A DNA stretch of 64,000 nucleotides from contig WHVA01000303.1 in the NCBI GenBank assembly GCA_015179125.1, positions 1 through 64,000 of the forward strand. The letters run 5' to 3'. Below are positions 24,617-34,230 of this stretch, piece after piece. Position numbers and translations under genes: made by a program. This DNA comes from Gautieria morchelliformis (taxonomy: Eukaryota; Basidiomycota; Agaricomycetes; Gomphales; Gomphaceae). How positions within the stretch are numbered: position 1 is the first letter of the stretch; each line of letters opens with the position of its first letter. Under the pieces are notes generated by a model. The model searched no databases and was not told the origin of the DNA. It saw nothing but the letters and a program-made list of their open reading frames with translations.

Positions 24617-25210
24617 TGCAGTACCTAAGGCGCGCGTCGGATTTGCTTCCGTTTTAGCGCGCAAACTTTGAACAACGATATCTTGCTTGATATCGCTCCG
24701 ATTCGCTTGAAATTTCATATCTGAAGCTATGTGGACCATAGCTAGGGCATAGAACTAAAAAATCCGAATAAAACAAGCATTTTTTATTTTGCATTTTGGG
24801 TGCTGAGGGGGGAACAATGTCAAGCTTAGCTTACTGTATGTAGTTCAATGCAGGTTTTAATTTTGTTTGCTACTTTGTACTAATGGTGAGAACCCACTAC
24901 AGGAGAATCTCCAGAAGAGGGTGTCATAGGATTGGAGAGGAAGGGCTTAGCTTCTTCTGACATTGGATCAGTGAGATCTGACGGTAGGCGTTCATTCTTG
25001 ATGTCGGATTTCCTCCTGTGTAGCATAAGCCCCGAAATCTTTGATCCCTTCCGCACCGAGTGCCAACGCACCATAAGGCAACTTCGCCGATCCTGACACG
25101 TTCTTGAGCTCGGAAACCACGGGGGCGCACGCGTATGCGGTGGGGTGAGGGGCGCGGAGGTGCTGGGATGGGCGAGCTGGTATAGGAGGGCGGGGTGGTG
25201 GGGGAGTGGG
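24617..25210. repeat. Left arm of a ~600-bp inverted repeat (partner 32,640-33,238)
   Basis: From TTGCAGTAcCTAAGG at 24,617 the sequence is a close reverse complement of the right arm down to GTATCTAAGGCGCGCG at 33,238. The match covers TTTGCTTCCGTTTTAGCGCG, the TTGCTTGATATCGCTCC block, GGGGGGAACAATGTCAAGC and a short coding piece (GALALGAEGIKDFGAYAT). The inner ends run into GGGTGC hexanucleotide repeats in both arms. About 7.4 kb of genes lies between. No clean target duplication was found outside. Confidence 0.85.
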
Positions 25211-25870
25211 CGGCGGCGGGTGCGGGTGCGGGTGCGGGTGCAGGTGCAGGTGCGGGTCAGGTGCGGGTGCGGGTGCAGGTGCGGGTGCGGGTGCGGGTGC
25301 AGGTACGGGTGCGGGTGCAAGTACGGGTGCAGATGCGGGTGCAGGGATGGGTTGGGCGGCAACGCGAAGGACGCGGGGGCGGAGGTGGGCGAGCTGGTGT
25401 AGGAGGACGGGGTGGTGGGGAAGCGGGCGGTGGCGGGTGCGGGTGCGGGTGCAGGTGCAGGTACGGGCGCAGGTGCGGGGACGGGTGCGGGTGCAGGTAC
25501 GGGTGCGGGTGCAGGTACGGGTGCAGATGCAGGTGCAGGTGCGGGTGCAGGTGCGGGTGCGGGTGCAGGGACGGGTTGGGCGGTGATGTGAAGGATGCGG
25601 GGGCGGAGGTGGGTGAGCTGGTGTAGGAGGATGGGGTGGTGGGGAAGCGGGCGGCGGCGGGTGCGGGTGCGGGTGCAGGTGCAGGTACGGGCGCAGGTGC
25701 GGGGACGGGTTGGGCGACGACGCGAAGGACGCTGGGGGCGCATGCGTGCGCGGCGGGGTGAGGGGCGCGGAGGTGCTGGGGTGGGCGAGCTGGTGCAGGA
25801 GGACAGGGTGGTGGGGGAACGGGCGGCGGCGGGTGCGGGTGCAGGTACGTGTGCCCTGGGACACGAATGT
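25155..25870. repeat. GGTGCG/GGTGCA hexanucleotide array (Pro/Ala-coding)
   Basis: The array is a run of GCGGGTGCGGGTGCAGGT-type hexamers in three blocks, separated by near-identical ~100-bp spacers (GTGGTGGGGAAGCGGGCGG and similar). The unit is a multiple of three, so five or six frames stay open: PAPAPV on the minus strand, GAGAGT and RVRVQV on the plus strand. The minus frame continues into PVVSELKNVSG and ALALGAEGIKDFGAY, also present in the right arm. It could therefore be a low-complexity part of a decayed gene. Confidence 0.8.
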
Positions 25871-26209
25871 GCCTGGGCCGTGGCGCTCTGCGGGAGTTGA
25901 GTGGTCAGACACCCTGGTATGAGGAATACGGGCCGGGATACTCACAGAAGTTGGCCACTGGGGTTATGGGGGAGTTGACAGGGAGCTGCTGGTACTTGAC
26001 GGTGAGCCTGTGGAGCTAAGCGAAAAGGCGCGATTGAAGAACAGGGTCAGCGGATGCTTCGAAGCCCGGGGCAAGTTCATATGGAAGACGAGTGCCGAAC
26101 CAAGAGAGGCTGAAGTGTCTGTGGTGCGTGGTGTTGTCATGGTGCAGCGCGGCAAGCCGCCTATTATGAATCGGCATAACCCGACCAAGTTCGACTTGCC
26201 TTACCAACA

Positions 26210-27894
26210 ATGGGAAATAACAAAAATAAAAGACAGCCCCCCACCAAGTCAACACGAGCAACGAAAAAGGTCAAAGAACCTCCAGAGGAACTGTTACATG
26301 ACATAGCGGGAATTCAGGGCAAAGGTCGGTTTATAGATAATGATGCTATTTCAAGCTCACCAGTTATTTAGAATCTGTTCAAACTACTAGCACTTTTCGA
26401 CCACAACGTCAGGCGGCAAAAAAAGTAACTTTTGAAGACTTAGAATCTGAGTCAGGGTCTTCATATGAGGAGAGACCCAGCCGGCTCAAAGTGCATCCGA
26501 GTCCGAAGCCGAGCCCAACGACCCTAATCGAGACTCAGAGTCTGAAGAGTTAGTAGAGGTGGCAGTTCCCAAACAGGTAAAGGATATTGATGAACCTGGT
26601 ATGCCATCATATTTTTCATTTATAATTTGATGCTCATTTCACGGCCTAGTAATTATCTTGCGTGTTCCGGACGGCACTGAAGCCGAAGGGTTTGTTGAGC
26701 GTGTGAAGCTTCCTGCCAATGTCAGTTACAAGAAGGTCGAGGAACGTATCTTCAAAGCGATAGGGTGCTATCAAACAGTGAAAAAGATGCCGCACCTAGC
26801 TTACCGGCTCAAAGGTGTGCGAGATAAACACCTTTCGAAACTGGCAAAAGAAGAGGACTGGGACAACCTCAAGGATGATGTGAAGGGCGCTCAGGCAAGG
26901 AAGAAAAAGGGCGATGCCAGTGGCGTGGAAGTAGACATCGTTCTGGATGAAAGTGTACGTGTGCGTGTGACTTCGCATGGCAGCCGCATCTGATATTATA
27001 AGAATTATAGTACATCGCATCGCTTCGCCATACACTTTCCAGGAAAAGGGACAAAACTGTGACAAATGCAGCTGGCAGGGGCAAAAAGAAGAAAGCTCGT
27101 ATTCAGGACTTGAACGCCGATTCTGACACTGAAGGATCTGAGATCGAAGAGCATGGCCTACCGACAAAACGGGAAAGGGATTTCATGGAGGCGTTGAAGG
27201 CAGAGTATTCAAACTGTGGCAAACCGGCATGTGCTTCAAAAGTCTGCAAACTGAATAAGAACGGAGAGCACACGCATTTATCATGGTGCCAACTCCAGTC
27301 CTGGGTAACAGCCTTGGTGAGTACAACCTTTGCATTTATATGTATTACTCGCTGCTAATAATGCGAATTTAGGTTTCTAACATTCACGGGGTCACTCTGA
27401 AAGTTCCTCCAAACAACGCTCACTTCGAAGATTTCCATTATCGCAAAGACTCCATTCAAAAAGAGAAGACCGATGAAGGGTCAACGGCGAACCTGCCCGG
27501 CGCTGCATTGGGTCTTCAAGGATCATTTCCTATGATGATGTTCCCACCAATTGACTATCGAATGTTTGCTCAGAACATGGTCCTGAACCGCCCTGTTACT
27601 CCAGTCAATCCTGACAAGAGACCGGAACAGTTGACCCCTGCGACTCCCGGTGACATCGCTTACCCAAGCATCGAAGAGTTTCTTGACGATGTCCGTAATT
27701 GGCCTGAGGCTAGGGGGCGGAACATTGACGAATTCAAAGGTAAATTTGAAGCAAACAATGTTTACTTCCTAAACGAACTGAAGGAGGTGACGGCTGATGT
27801 GCTCATGGCCAACATCGGGATGTCATGGGGTGACGCGAATTTCATCAAAGGAGCGGCTAGAAAGGCTATAAGGAAGCTTGCTAAGAAGGTGTGA
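26210..27894 (+). pseudogene. SAM-like-domain protein, five exons, one apparent frameshift
   Basis: The proposed exons are 26,210-26,324, 26,372-26,598, 26,650-26,954, 27,011-27,316 and 27,373-27,894; all introns are 47-56 nt with GT-AG. The protein starts MGNNKNKRQPP and has a basic/acidic low-complexity N-terminus, then VIILRVPDGTEAEGF, a Cys pair (CGKPACASKVCKL) and a C-terminal helical domain (VRNWPEARGRNIDEFKGKF to KLAKKV) that resembles a SAM domain. Exons 3-5 join in frame. In exon 2 the frame shifts by one near 26,475 (GAGGAGAGACCC), which a single missing base would explain. Function is unknown; the layout suggests a nuclear regulatory protein. The kinase gene follows in the same orientation 308 bp on. 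Confidence 0.65.
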
Positions 27895-28202
27895 GAGGGA
27901 GGGAGGCAAGCAGAATTATGCCAGTAGGACACAATAATTAGATTTACTATATACATCAAAAAGAACAATTTAGAGAATTATGGATATTTGAGATCGGCGG
28001 CCTTAGTACCGTCTGAGGCAGCGCACGGCACATTATTGGTATTTAACCTTGAGGCCGCTACCACCAACACACCGCAAGAATGTAGATGGTTCACTTGTCA
28101 CGTGACTTGTCCGCATGTTGACAACAGCTCTGCCTCTCAGACTCGCACAACATAGTTCTTTACTTGTTGTCTGCCTCTAATTCTCGATATTTGTTATTCC
28201 AG

Positions 28203-30510
28203 ATGCCATCAACACCGCCCCAATCTCTCAAGCTTCCGTTGATGACGAGCACACCATATAGCGCCAGTTCCAGTAAATCTCATGAATCACACATTCGGAC
28301 CCAGGATGATTTGAAAAAGCTGATGAAGGGCGAGTTCTCCGGTGCGATATTCGAGAGTAATTCTCTGCTTGAAGAGCGCTGTCGGGCGGATCAAAAAATT
28401 GTCGACGCTGTCCTATCCAAACTGAAACCTGGCGTGTTCTGGGACAGCCCAACCGAACTTTCAAGGAATGGCCCAGCCGCACTGGTCCAGAAAGCGCTCA
28501 TTATGCGCCGTTGGAGTGGTTACTCAACCAGATTCTGTCCATCTCCTCCCAAAAGCTGCCGAATGGCAATATCCACCGAGGTCTTCAGTTTTACGTGAAC
28601 GGTCGGGAAATGGCTGAAGGACTTGACACAGACTCCCCCCTAAAACCAGACCTTGTTGGTTGTCAGTCTGTTGGTGAGAGCCGAGGCTCGAAGCCGAAGT
28701 TCTCATGGAACGAGGCTGAAATTTGCGTAGAGGTGAAGAAAACTGGCCTGGTTTGATCCTGCAGTCAAGCACGTACGCGCGCTGTATGTTCACACACCGA
28801 TTGGATAGACTCTTCGTCACTGTTATCCATTTCAACAACGCAATGATGGGGGTGCGCTTCGGATTTTATTCTCGCATGGGTCTGGTTGTTACGCCGGAAC
28901 TTGACCTCTCGAAGGAGGGAGGCTTTAAAGGATTTGTCCGCGGAGTGGTTGGGATTAATTCTTGGACCGACACAAACCACGCTGGAATCGATACTACTCG
29001 TACCATCACAGACATTGCGATTCCCGAGAGGGGTATATTCAAGATTTCGAAAACACTTTGTGACCGACATTGCGTTCGCGGACGAGCAACGCGTGTGTAT
29101 CTTTTGGTCAAGAAGGGTGCGTTTTGACGTTTAGAGATCTGGGCCAGTAGTTAACAATTGGGTTTGAAGATGCAACCGCCACCGATGGTTCTCCCGCTCA
29201 ACCTTCGTCCACTCACCGGTATAACTTACGAAGTCACCAACCCCCGCGTTCTCAGCCTGGAAAAGAGACTGACGGTCGAGAACCCTTGAGGTTGAAGGGA
29301 GGCATATCTTTTCTCTTGCCGGACACTGTCATTCTGAAAGATTCATGGCCATTGAAAACCCATAACGAAGAAGGCACAATGTTTGGAGCGTTATCGGGCG
29401 GATTTGGACTGCCAGACATCCTTGTCTCATACCCTGTCGAGGACGGAATGGATAAGCTCATACCTGATGACGCAACGTATTGGCCCGTGTGTGCGCCAGA
29501 GCCATACGCCGGGGTTAGGCCTGACGAACGAATACATATGCGATCTGTTTTTGAGACCCGAGGGACGTCACTGCGAGCTGCACAAAGTCCTCGATTGCTC
29601 GTGCGTTGCATAGTGCACGCCATGTTGGGTATGTGAACGAAGAGGGCATCGGACATGATTTACCTATAATGGTGATCGACAGGGCATTTTGGGCTGTTTA
29701 AGAACGGCTGGTTGCACCGCGACGTAAGCGTCGGGAACGTCATGCTGATGGATGAAGCTGAGCGGCCGCCTGTGGCAGAGTACGTACCGTCTTTCACATC
29801 AGTCCTTTTGTTTTTTTATGTTTGCTTCAGTTTTGCCATGACTCGGAAGTTACTAGATGTGTGGGATTCATATGCGATGGGGACCAGGCGATTCGTTGGA
29901 TGGATCAGAAGCGGGAATTAGCAAAGCATCGCTCGGTGGGCTTTAGTTGCTGTGTGCGGCTTGTGATTTACATGGTTCTAGGGTACGCTGCCTTTCATGT
30001 CTCAGGCGCTGATTGTTGCTTGGGACTCTGGAACGCAAGTGTGCACCAAGTAATTGATGACCTGGAGTCGTTTATATGGGTTTTATTTTGGTCGATTCTG
30101 GAGATTCTGGAGACCAAGGGGGCACTCGGGCGACTAGAACAGAATTACCGTCAAACAATGCTCTCCGACGAGTTACCTGTGTTACAAGCTAGGGGAAGTT
30201 TCCTTGATAGGTTAAAGCAACAGGATGCCGCGAAAAACTTCTCCAGGGCTTCAAGCCATTCTCCAAACTCTTGATTCAATAGTTAACGCTTTCTCGGGAG
30301 ACTGCTCTGGAATGGCTGACACCAGACTTCGTTAAGGTGAACGCCGATGAGTACACTTTACAGGCCACCAAGCCATACAGGCAGTATGTAACGATTGGGC
30401 TTGAATCTCTTTCAGACCTGCCAGAGAGTTGGGATTATGTTAATGAGGGGGAAATGACAGGTGAAGAGAGAGTCGAGGAGGGGGAAATGACAGGTGAAGA
30501 GAGAGGATGA
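28203..30510 (+). pseudogene. FunK1-type fungal protein kinase, full length but twice frameshifted
   Basis: FunK1 kinases are a large basidiomycete group with unknown substrates. Visible blocks in order: KPDLVG and EICVEVK (N-terminal lobe, near 28,640-28,740), RCMFTHRLDRLFV, LHRDVSVGNVMLMDE (catalytic loop, near 29,715), GFICDGDQAIRWM and KHRS (near 29,865), an intron, then HQVIDDLESFIWVLFWSIL (near 30,045). A late exon from about 30,282 encodes ALEWLTPDF and ends at 30,510 after a duplicated EEGEMTGEER. Relative to the truncated copy at 2469, one base is missing near 28,453 and another near 28,740, so the reading frame is lost twice. Several introns are inferred between 29,130 and 29,930. 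Confidence 0.72.
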
Positions 30511-30725
30511 GCTGGGAAAGACCACATGTAATGCATATAATATTATGAGATCCTGTAGCCACTGTAGGAATTATCACAATACTACGATACTCGACGCACG
30601 TAATTGGCCAATGAGTACTTTTTGCACTACTAAGTGTTGTTTACCAATATCATCCATCACATTGCAGATAATTTTCAACATTCTGACAACAAAAAAATTA
30701 CATTACAGTAAGTAGTACAACTGCA

Positions 30726-31931
30726 CTACAGATAGCCACAGTCCTTCATCCACCCTCGTGCATGTCTGCGTGTAATCCGATCCAGTGCCTCGTAGAGAAA
30801 CATGAATAGCTCAGCCCTCTCCTTACTTGCAACACATGCACGGAACTCGGCACCATGACGTCTGAGGTGAGCTTTGATGAAGGAGAATGATTCTTCGATC
30901 GGGTTGAGATCGGGTGAGTACGGCGGAAGATACATCAGTTTGATTCCTCTGCAAATGCAAGATTAGACACTAGTGAAAACAGTTTATAATGGTAAAAACC
31001 TTTGGGCACATAAGAGTGAGACCTCAGGTATGTGGTGAATGGCGCAGTTATCCATAACAAGAACGCTCTGTGGTGCCGGGTAAGGGTTCATTACCTCTAA
31101 AAGGCCCTTCAGAAACCCAAGGAACTCTGGACCGTCGTATGCCCCTAATTTGATATTGCTATAGATGATTCCATCTTGTGAGAGCGCCGGAAGGATTGAA
31201 AATCTGAGTGGATATTAGCGATACAATAATGGAGGCCCGTGCACAAATCGTTACCTTTCGCCCCTTTGGAAACGTGCTCGCACTCGAGGCCTACATCCCT
31301 TGTAAGCCCATCCCATTAGTCTATACGTTGTGCGAAGGTCAATTGCGCTTTCATCTGTGAAAACCAAACGGTCCGGTGGTTCACTACCAATACGAAACTG
31401 GAAAGCAGTCTGCGAGGCTTCACAGCGCTCTGCGGCTGCCCATGAAAGCTGGGTTGGAGACAAATATAAAGGTTGTCATTCTTCGAGGATTTAATGACTC
31501 ACTTTCTTTCTTTGCAAGCCAAGATGTCAAAGCGTCCTCCAGACAGTTGATATACTTACTAAAATACCATGCTGCACCTCTAGCTCTTCGACAAGCTCAT
31601 CGAGGTAAAGATCGGGCGAGCATTCAAGAAGCGCAAGAAGAAACTGTTATAAAATAAAATAAGCTACAGCTAAACACAGACATGAATTACTTACTTCACT
31701 CTGAGCTTAGGTCATTTTTGACCCATGAGATAGCCGCTTTGGCTCTGCCACGACGTCTCCAACATCCCGCCAGAGTTTGATTGTGCGTTGAACTACACAT
31801 AGTGACATATCGAGGTCAATTGCAATATCGGTTGATTTCTTGTTGAGCTTGAATTTTTGGTGTATAACGCGATCCCGCAGATCCTTGCTGTACATGTGAT
31901 GAACAGGTTTAGGGTTGCCAGGGCGAGGCAT
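30726..31931 (-). pseudogene. Tc1/mariner (IS630-type) transposase with a premature stop
   Basis: The start at 31,931 (MPRPGNPKPVHHMYSKDLR) leads into a helix-turn-helix with STDIAIDLDMS. A middle part has YLDELVEELE and STVWRTL followed by TGA where the family has a charged residue; CGA to TGA is the likely change. The DDE core is intact in pieces: LVFTDESAID (first Asp), SVLVMDNCAIHH (second) and LPPYSPDLNPIEESFS (Glu). Introns fit at about 31,202-31,253 and 30,953-31,001. No inverted terminal repeats or TA duplication were identified. Confidence 0.8.
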
Positions 31932-32189
31932 ATGAGCGATGGTGTGGGTAGTACATACAAGGAGAACGGAAGTTCCCGAAACACACACCCTGACCAAGAA
32001 TTCTATGACATGAATCGTGCGACAGCATTTGCACCCTTACTCCCAATGCTGAACCCCAACTCAAGTGTAATTTTCAGGTGTCGAATGGCCACTATCCTGT
32101 TTTTATTGGTGAGTTTGCTACTTATGCTTACTTTACATCCTCGCTGAAAGGGCTGTCACGCGTCCCAACTACAAGTCCACCATTGTGAC

Positions 32190-32866
32190 TTGAAGCGCCC
32201 CTTCTACTCGTACAAGCACGAGCAGTTCCTTCCTGTCGTCCACCCGCACCCCAACCGACCGCGGCTCCATCACTCCTACCGTCAACACCCTCGCGATGAC
32301 CACCGCCACGTCCTGCGCCTCCACGCGCTACCGCAACACCAACCGCGGCGACGCCCTCGCACGCCTCGAGGGCCGCCAGCCCAGTCGTGTCACGTCCGCG
32401 CTCCCGTCCCTCTACCGGCTGCCATTTGGGCCGGTATCCCCCATGTCCCCTGCGTGGAGTCCCCTGGGTGTCAAGGTGTGTCGATGCCCCCGCACCCTGC
32501 TAACCGTATGCCCAGTCTCCTCACGATGAGCTCCGTGTCGTCCGTGCTGCAATCGCACCCGCACCTGCACCCGTACCTGCACCCGTACCTGCACCCGCAC
32601 CCGCACCTGCACCCGCACCCACCCGCACCCACACCCACCGCCGCCCGCTCCCCCACCACCCCGTCCTCCTATACCAGCTCGCCCACCCCAGCACCTCCGC
32701 GCCCGTCACCCCACCGCATACATGTGCGCCCCCGCGGTTTCCGAGCTCAAGAACGTGTCAGGATGGGCGAAGTTGCCTTATGGTGCATTGGCACTCGGTG
32801 CGGAAGGGATCAAAGATTTCGGGGCTTATGCTACACAGGAGGAAATCCGACATCGAGAATGAACGC
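32190..32866 (+). pseudogene. Ser/Thr- and Pro-rich protein fragment adjoining the right inverted arm
   Basis: One frame has TPTVNTLAMTTATSC and NRGDALARLEGRQPS, a short motif seen in basidiomycete hypothetical proteins. It then runs through PAPAPV-coding hexamers (32,550-32,645) to SELKNVSGWAKLPYG, GALALGAEGIKDFGAY and a stop near 32,866. The last part matches the minus-strand frame in the left arm. Continuous translation needs at least one intron or frame change. The function is not recognised. Confidence 0.4.
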
Positions 32867-33238
32867 CTACCGTCAGATCTCACTGATCCAATGTCAGAAG
32901 AAGCTAAGCCCTTCCTCTTCAATCCTATGATACCCTCTTCTGGAGATTCTCCTGTAGTGGGTTCTCACCATTAGTAAAAAGTAGCAAACAAAATTAAAAC
33001 CTGCATTGAACTACATACAGTAAGCTAAGCTTGACATTGTTCCCCCCTCAGCACCCAAAATGCAAAATAAAAAATGCTTGTTTTATTCGGATTTTTTAGT
33101 TCTATGCCCTAGCTATGGTCCACATAGCTTCAGATATGAAATTTCAAGCGAATCGGAGCGATATCAAGCAAGATATCGTTGTTCGAAGTTTGCGCGCTAA
33201 AACGGAAGCAAATCCGACGCGCGCCTTAGATACTGCAA
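32640..33238. repeat. Right arm of the ~600-bp inverted repeat (partner 24,617-25,210)
   Basis: This is the reverse complement of the left arm and ends GCGCGCCTTAGATACTGCAAG at its outer border. Identity is high through the AAAATGCTTGTTTTATTCGG and CAAGCAAGATATCGTTG blocks. The two arms differ by few substitutions, so they were copied or homogenised recently. Confidence 0.85.
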
Positions 33239-33466
33239 GTAATGAGTTCACCTTGACTACCAACTTGCAAACTAGAAAAGCTCTTCAAGTTACCGATTCG
33301 GAGGCTAATTCAGCTCTGGAACATGCAACAAGATTCTATACCGTGTGATAATAAAAGTATCGCTGTACGCCATTTGACCAGTGCCGGCATGAAACGTTAG
33401 AATACACGAAAGATGATTAGGAATTTGCGAACGTCACTCGCTATTACACTCGTTAGATAAAGTATG

Positions 33467-33997
33467 TCAATATTCAAACCTCCAAGTCAAACAATTAACA
33501 CAACATTTTATATATAAGAAGCCCGAGCGCAGAGCCGGTGGAATGATGATGTCACGGTGACCCGATGGACCGTCGCTCTTGTTCCTGGCCGCCTTTATGT
33601 GCAAAAGGAGGTCGCACGCCATGGTCTCTGCACACAACGCATAGAGAGCATCTATACGAACGTCTTCCTTCTTGTTGTTGTTGGTGATGTAGCAGGGAAC
33701 CTTGGAGTCTTTCCTAACGTTCACGTATATGTTGTCGAAGTATGTCAATGGTGCATAGCAATCCCGGGCTACACAGTTGCTAAACTCTTCGAAAGACGCG
33801 GCGTCCCTTTGATACCCTTTTGCTCGTGTGTAGTCTCTGTTCATAAGTCTAAGTGTGCATCTGTCCTCTACGCCTAGGGTTCTGTCATAAGCAGCCGCTG
33901 AAGCGCTGACGGCTGTCTCCTCTAGGCACAGCTTTATAGCTAAAGTCGAGGTAGTTCTTGGAGGTGAGCTCGGCAACAGGAAGGGCTTGTCTAACAA
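33467..33997 (-). CDS. Unknown 176-codon ORF in the virus-like relic
   Basis: This is an intronless open frame just downstream of the RPB2-like C-terminus on the same strand. Its first ~17 codons lie inside a perfect inverted repeat, so the true start may be later. It has mixed composition without low complexity, for example CTLRLMNRDYTRAK, YFDNIYVNVRKDSKVPCY and ALYALCAETMACDLLLH. No family is recognised. Its intactness stands out, since every larger neighbour in the relic is interrupted. Confidence 0.4.
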   Translation of the reverse strand: MLDKPFLLPSSPPRTTSTLAIKLCLEETAVSASAAAYDRTLGVEDRCTLRLMNRDYTRAKGYQRDAASFEEFSNCVARDCYAPLTYFDNIYVNVRKDSKVPCYITNNNKKEDVRIDALYALCAETMACDLLLHIKAARNKSDGPSGHRDIIIPPALRSGFLYIKCCVNCLTWRFEY

Positions 33998-34051
33998 ACG
34001 TCGGCCTTCCTGTTGCCGAGCTCACCTCCAAGAACTACCTCGACTTTAGCT
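33938..34051. repeat. Perfect 47-bp inverted repeat with 20-bp spacer
   Basis: 33,938-33,984 is an exact reverse complement of 34,005-34,051, with spacer GCTTGTCTAACAAACGTCGG. The right arm is the 3' end of the RPB2-like frame. The left arm is an inverted copy that forms the start of the next open frame. Absence of any mismatch in old, decayed surroundings points to a recent inverted duplication, gene conversion or an assembly artefact. Confidence 0.95.
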
Positions 34052-34230
34052 TTGGTGACGGAGTGGTATAGGGCGCTTCCCAGGTTCTCTATGACAGTCT
34101 CCAAAGGAAGCGTGAAGGATGTCTTTGTTGTGGGTTCTTTGCACGAGCACATTGGAGCAAGCAAATGACACACGTCACACACGTCTATCACAGAGATGCC
34201 AGACCGGGCTCTTAACTCGTCTGTAGACCT

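Noticed and set aside
24880..25945. Long Pro/Ala-, Gly/Ala- and Arg/Val-rich frames on both strands as genes
   Set aside because: Hexanucleotide repeats keep nearly all frames open. Only the short non-repetitive tail shared with the right arm looks like former coding sequence.
33115..33348. Small plus-strand frame in the right inverted arm
   Set aside because: The reverse-complement copy in the left arm has no matching open frame conservation, and the stretch is part of a repeat.
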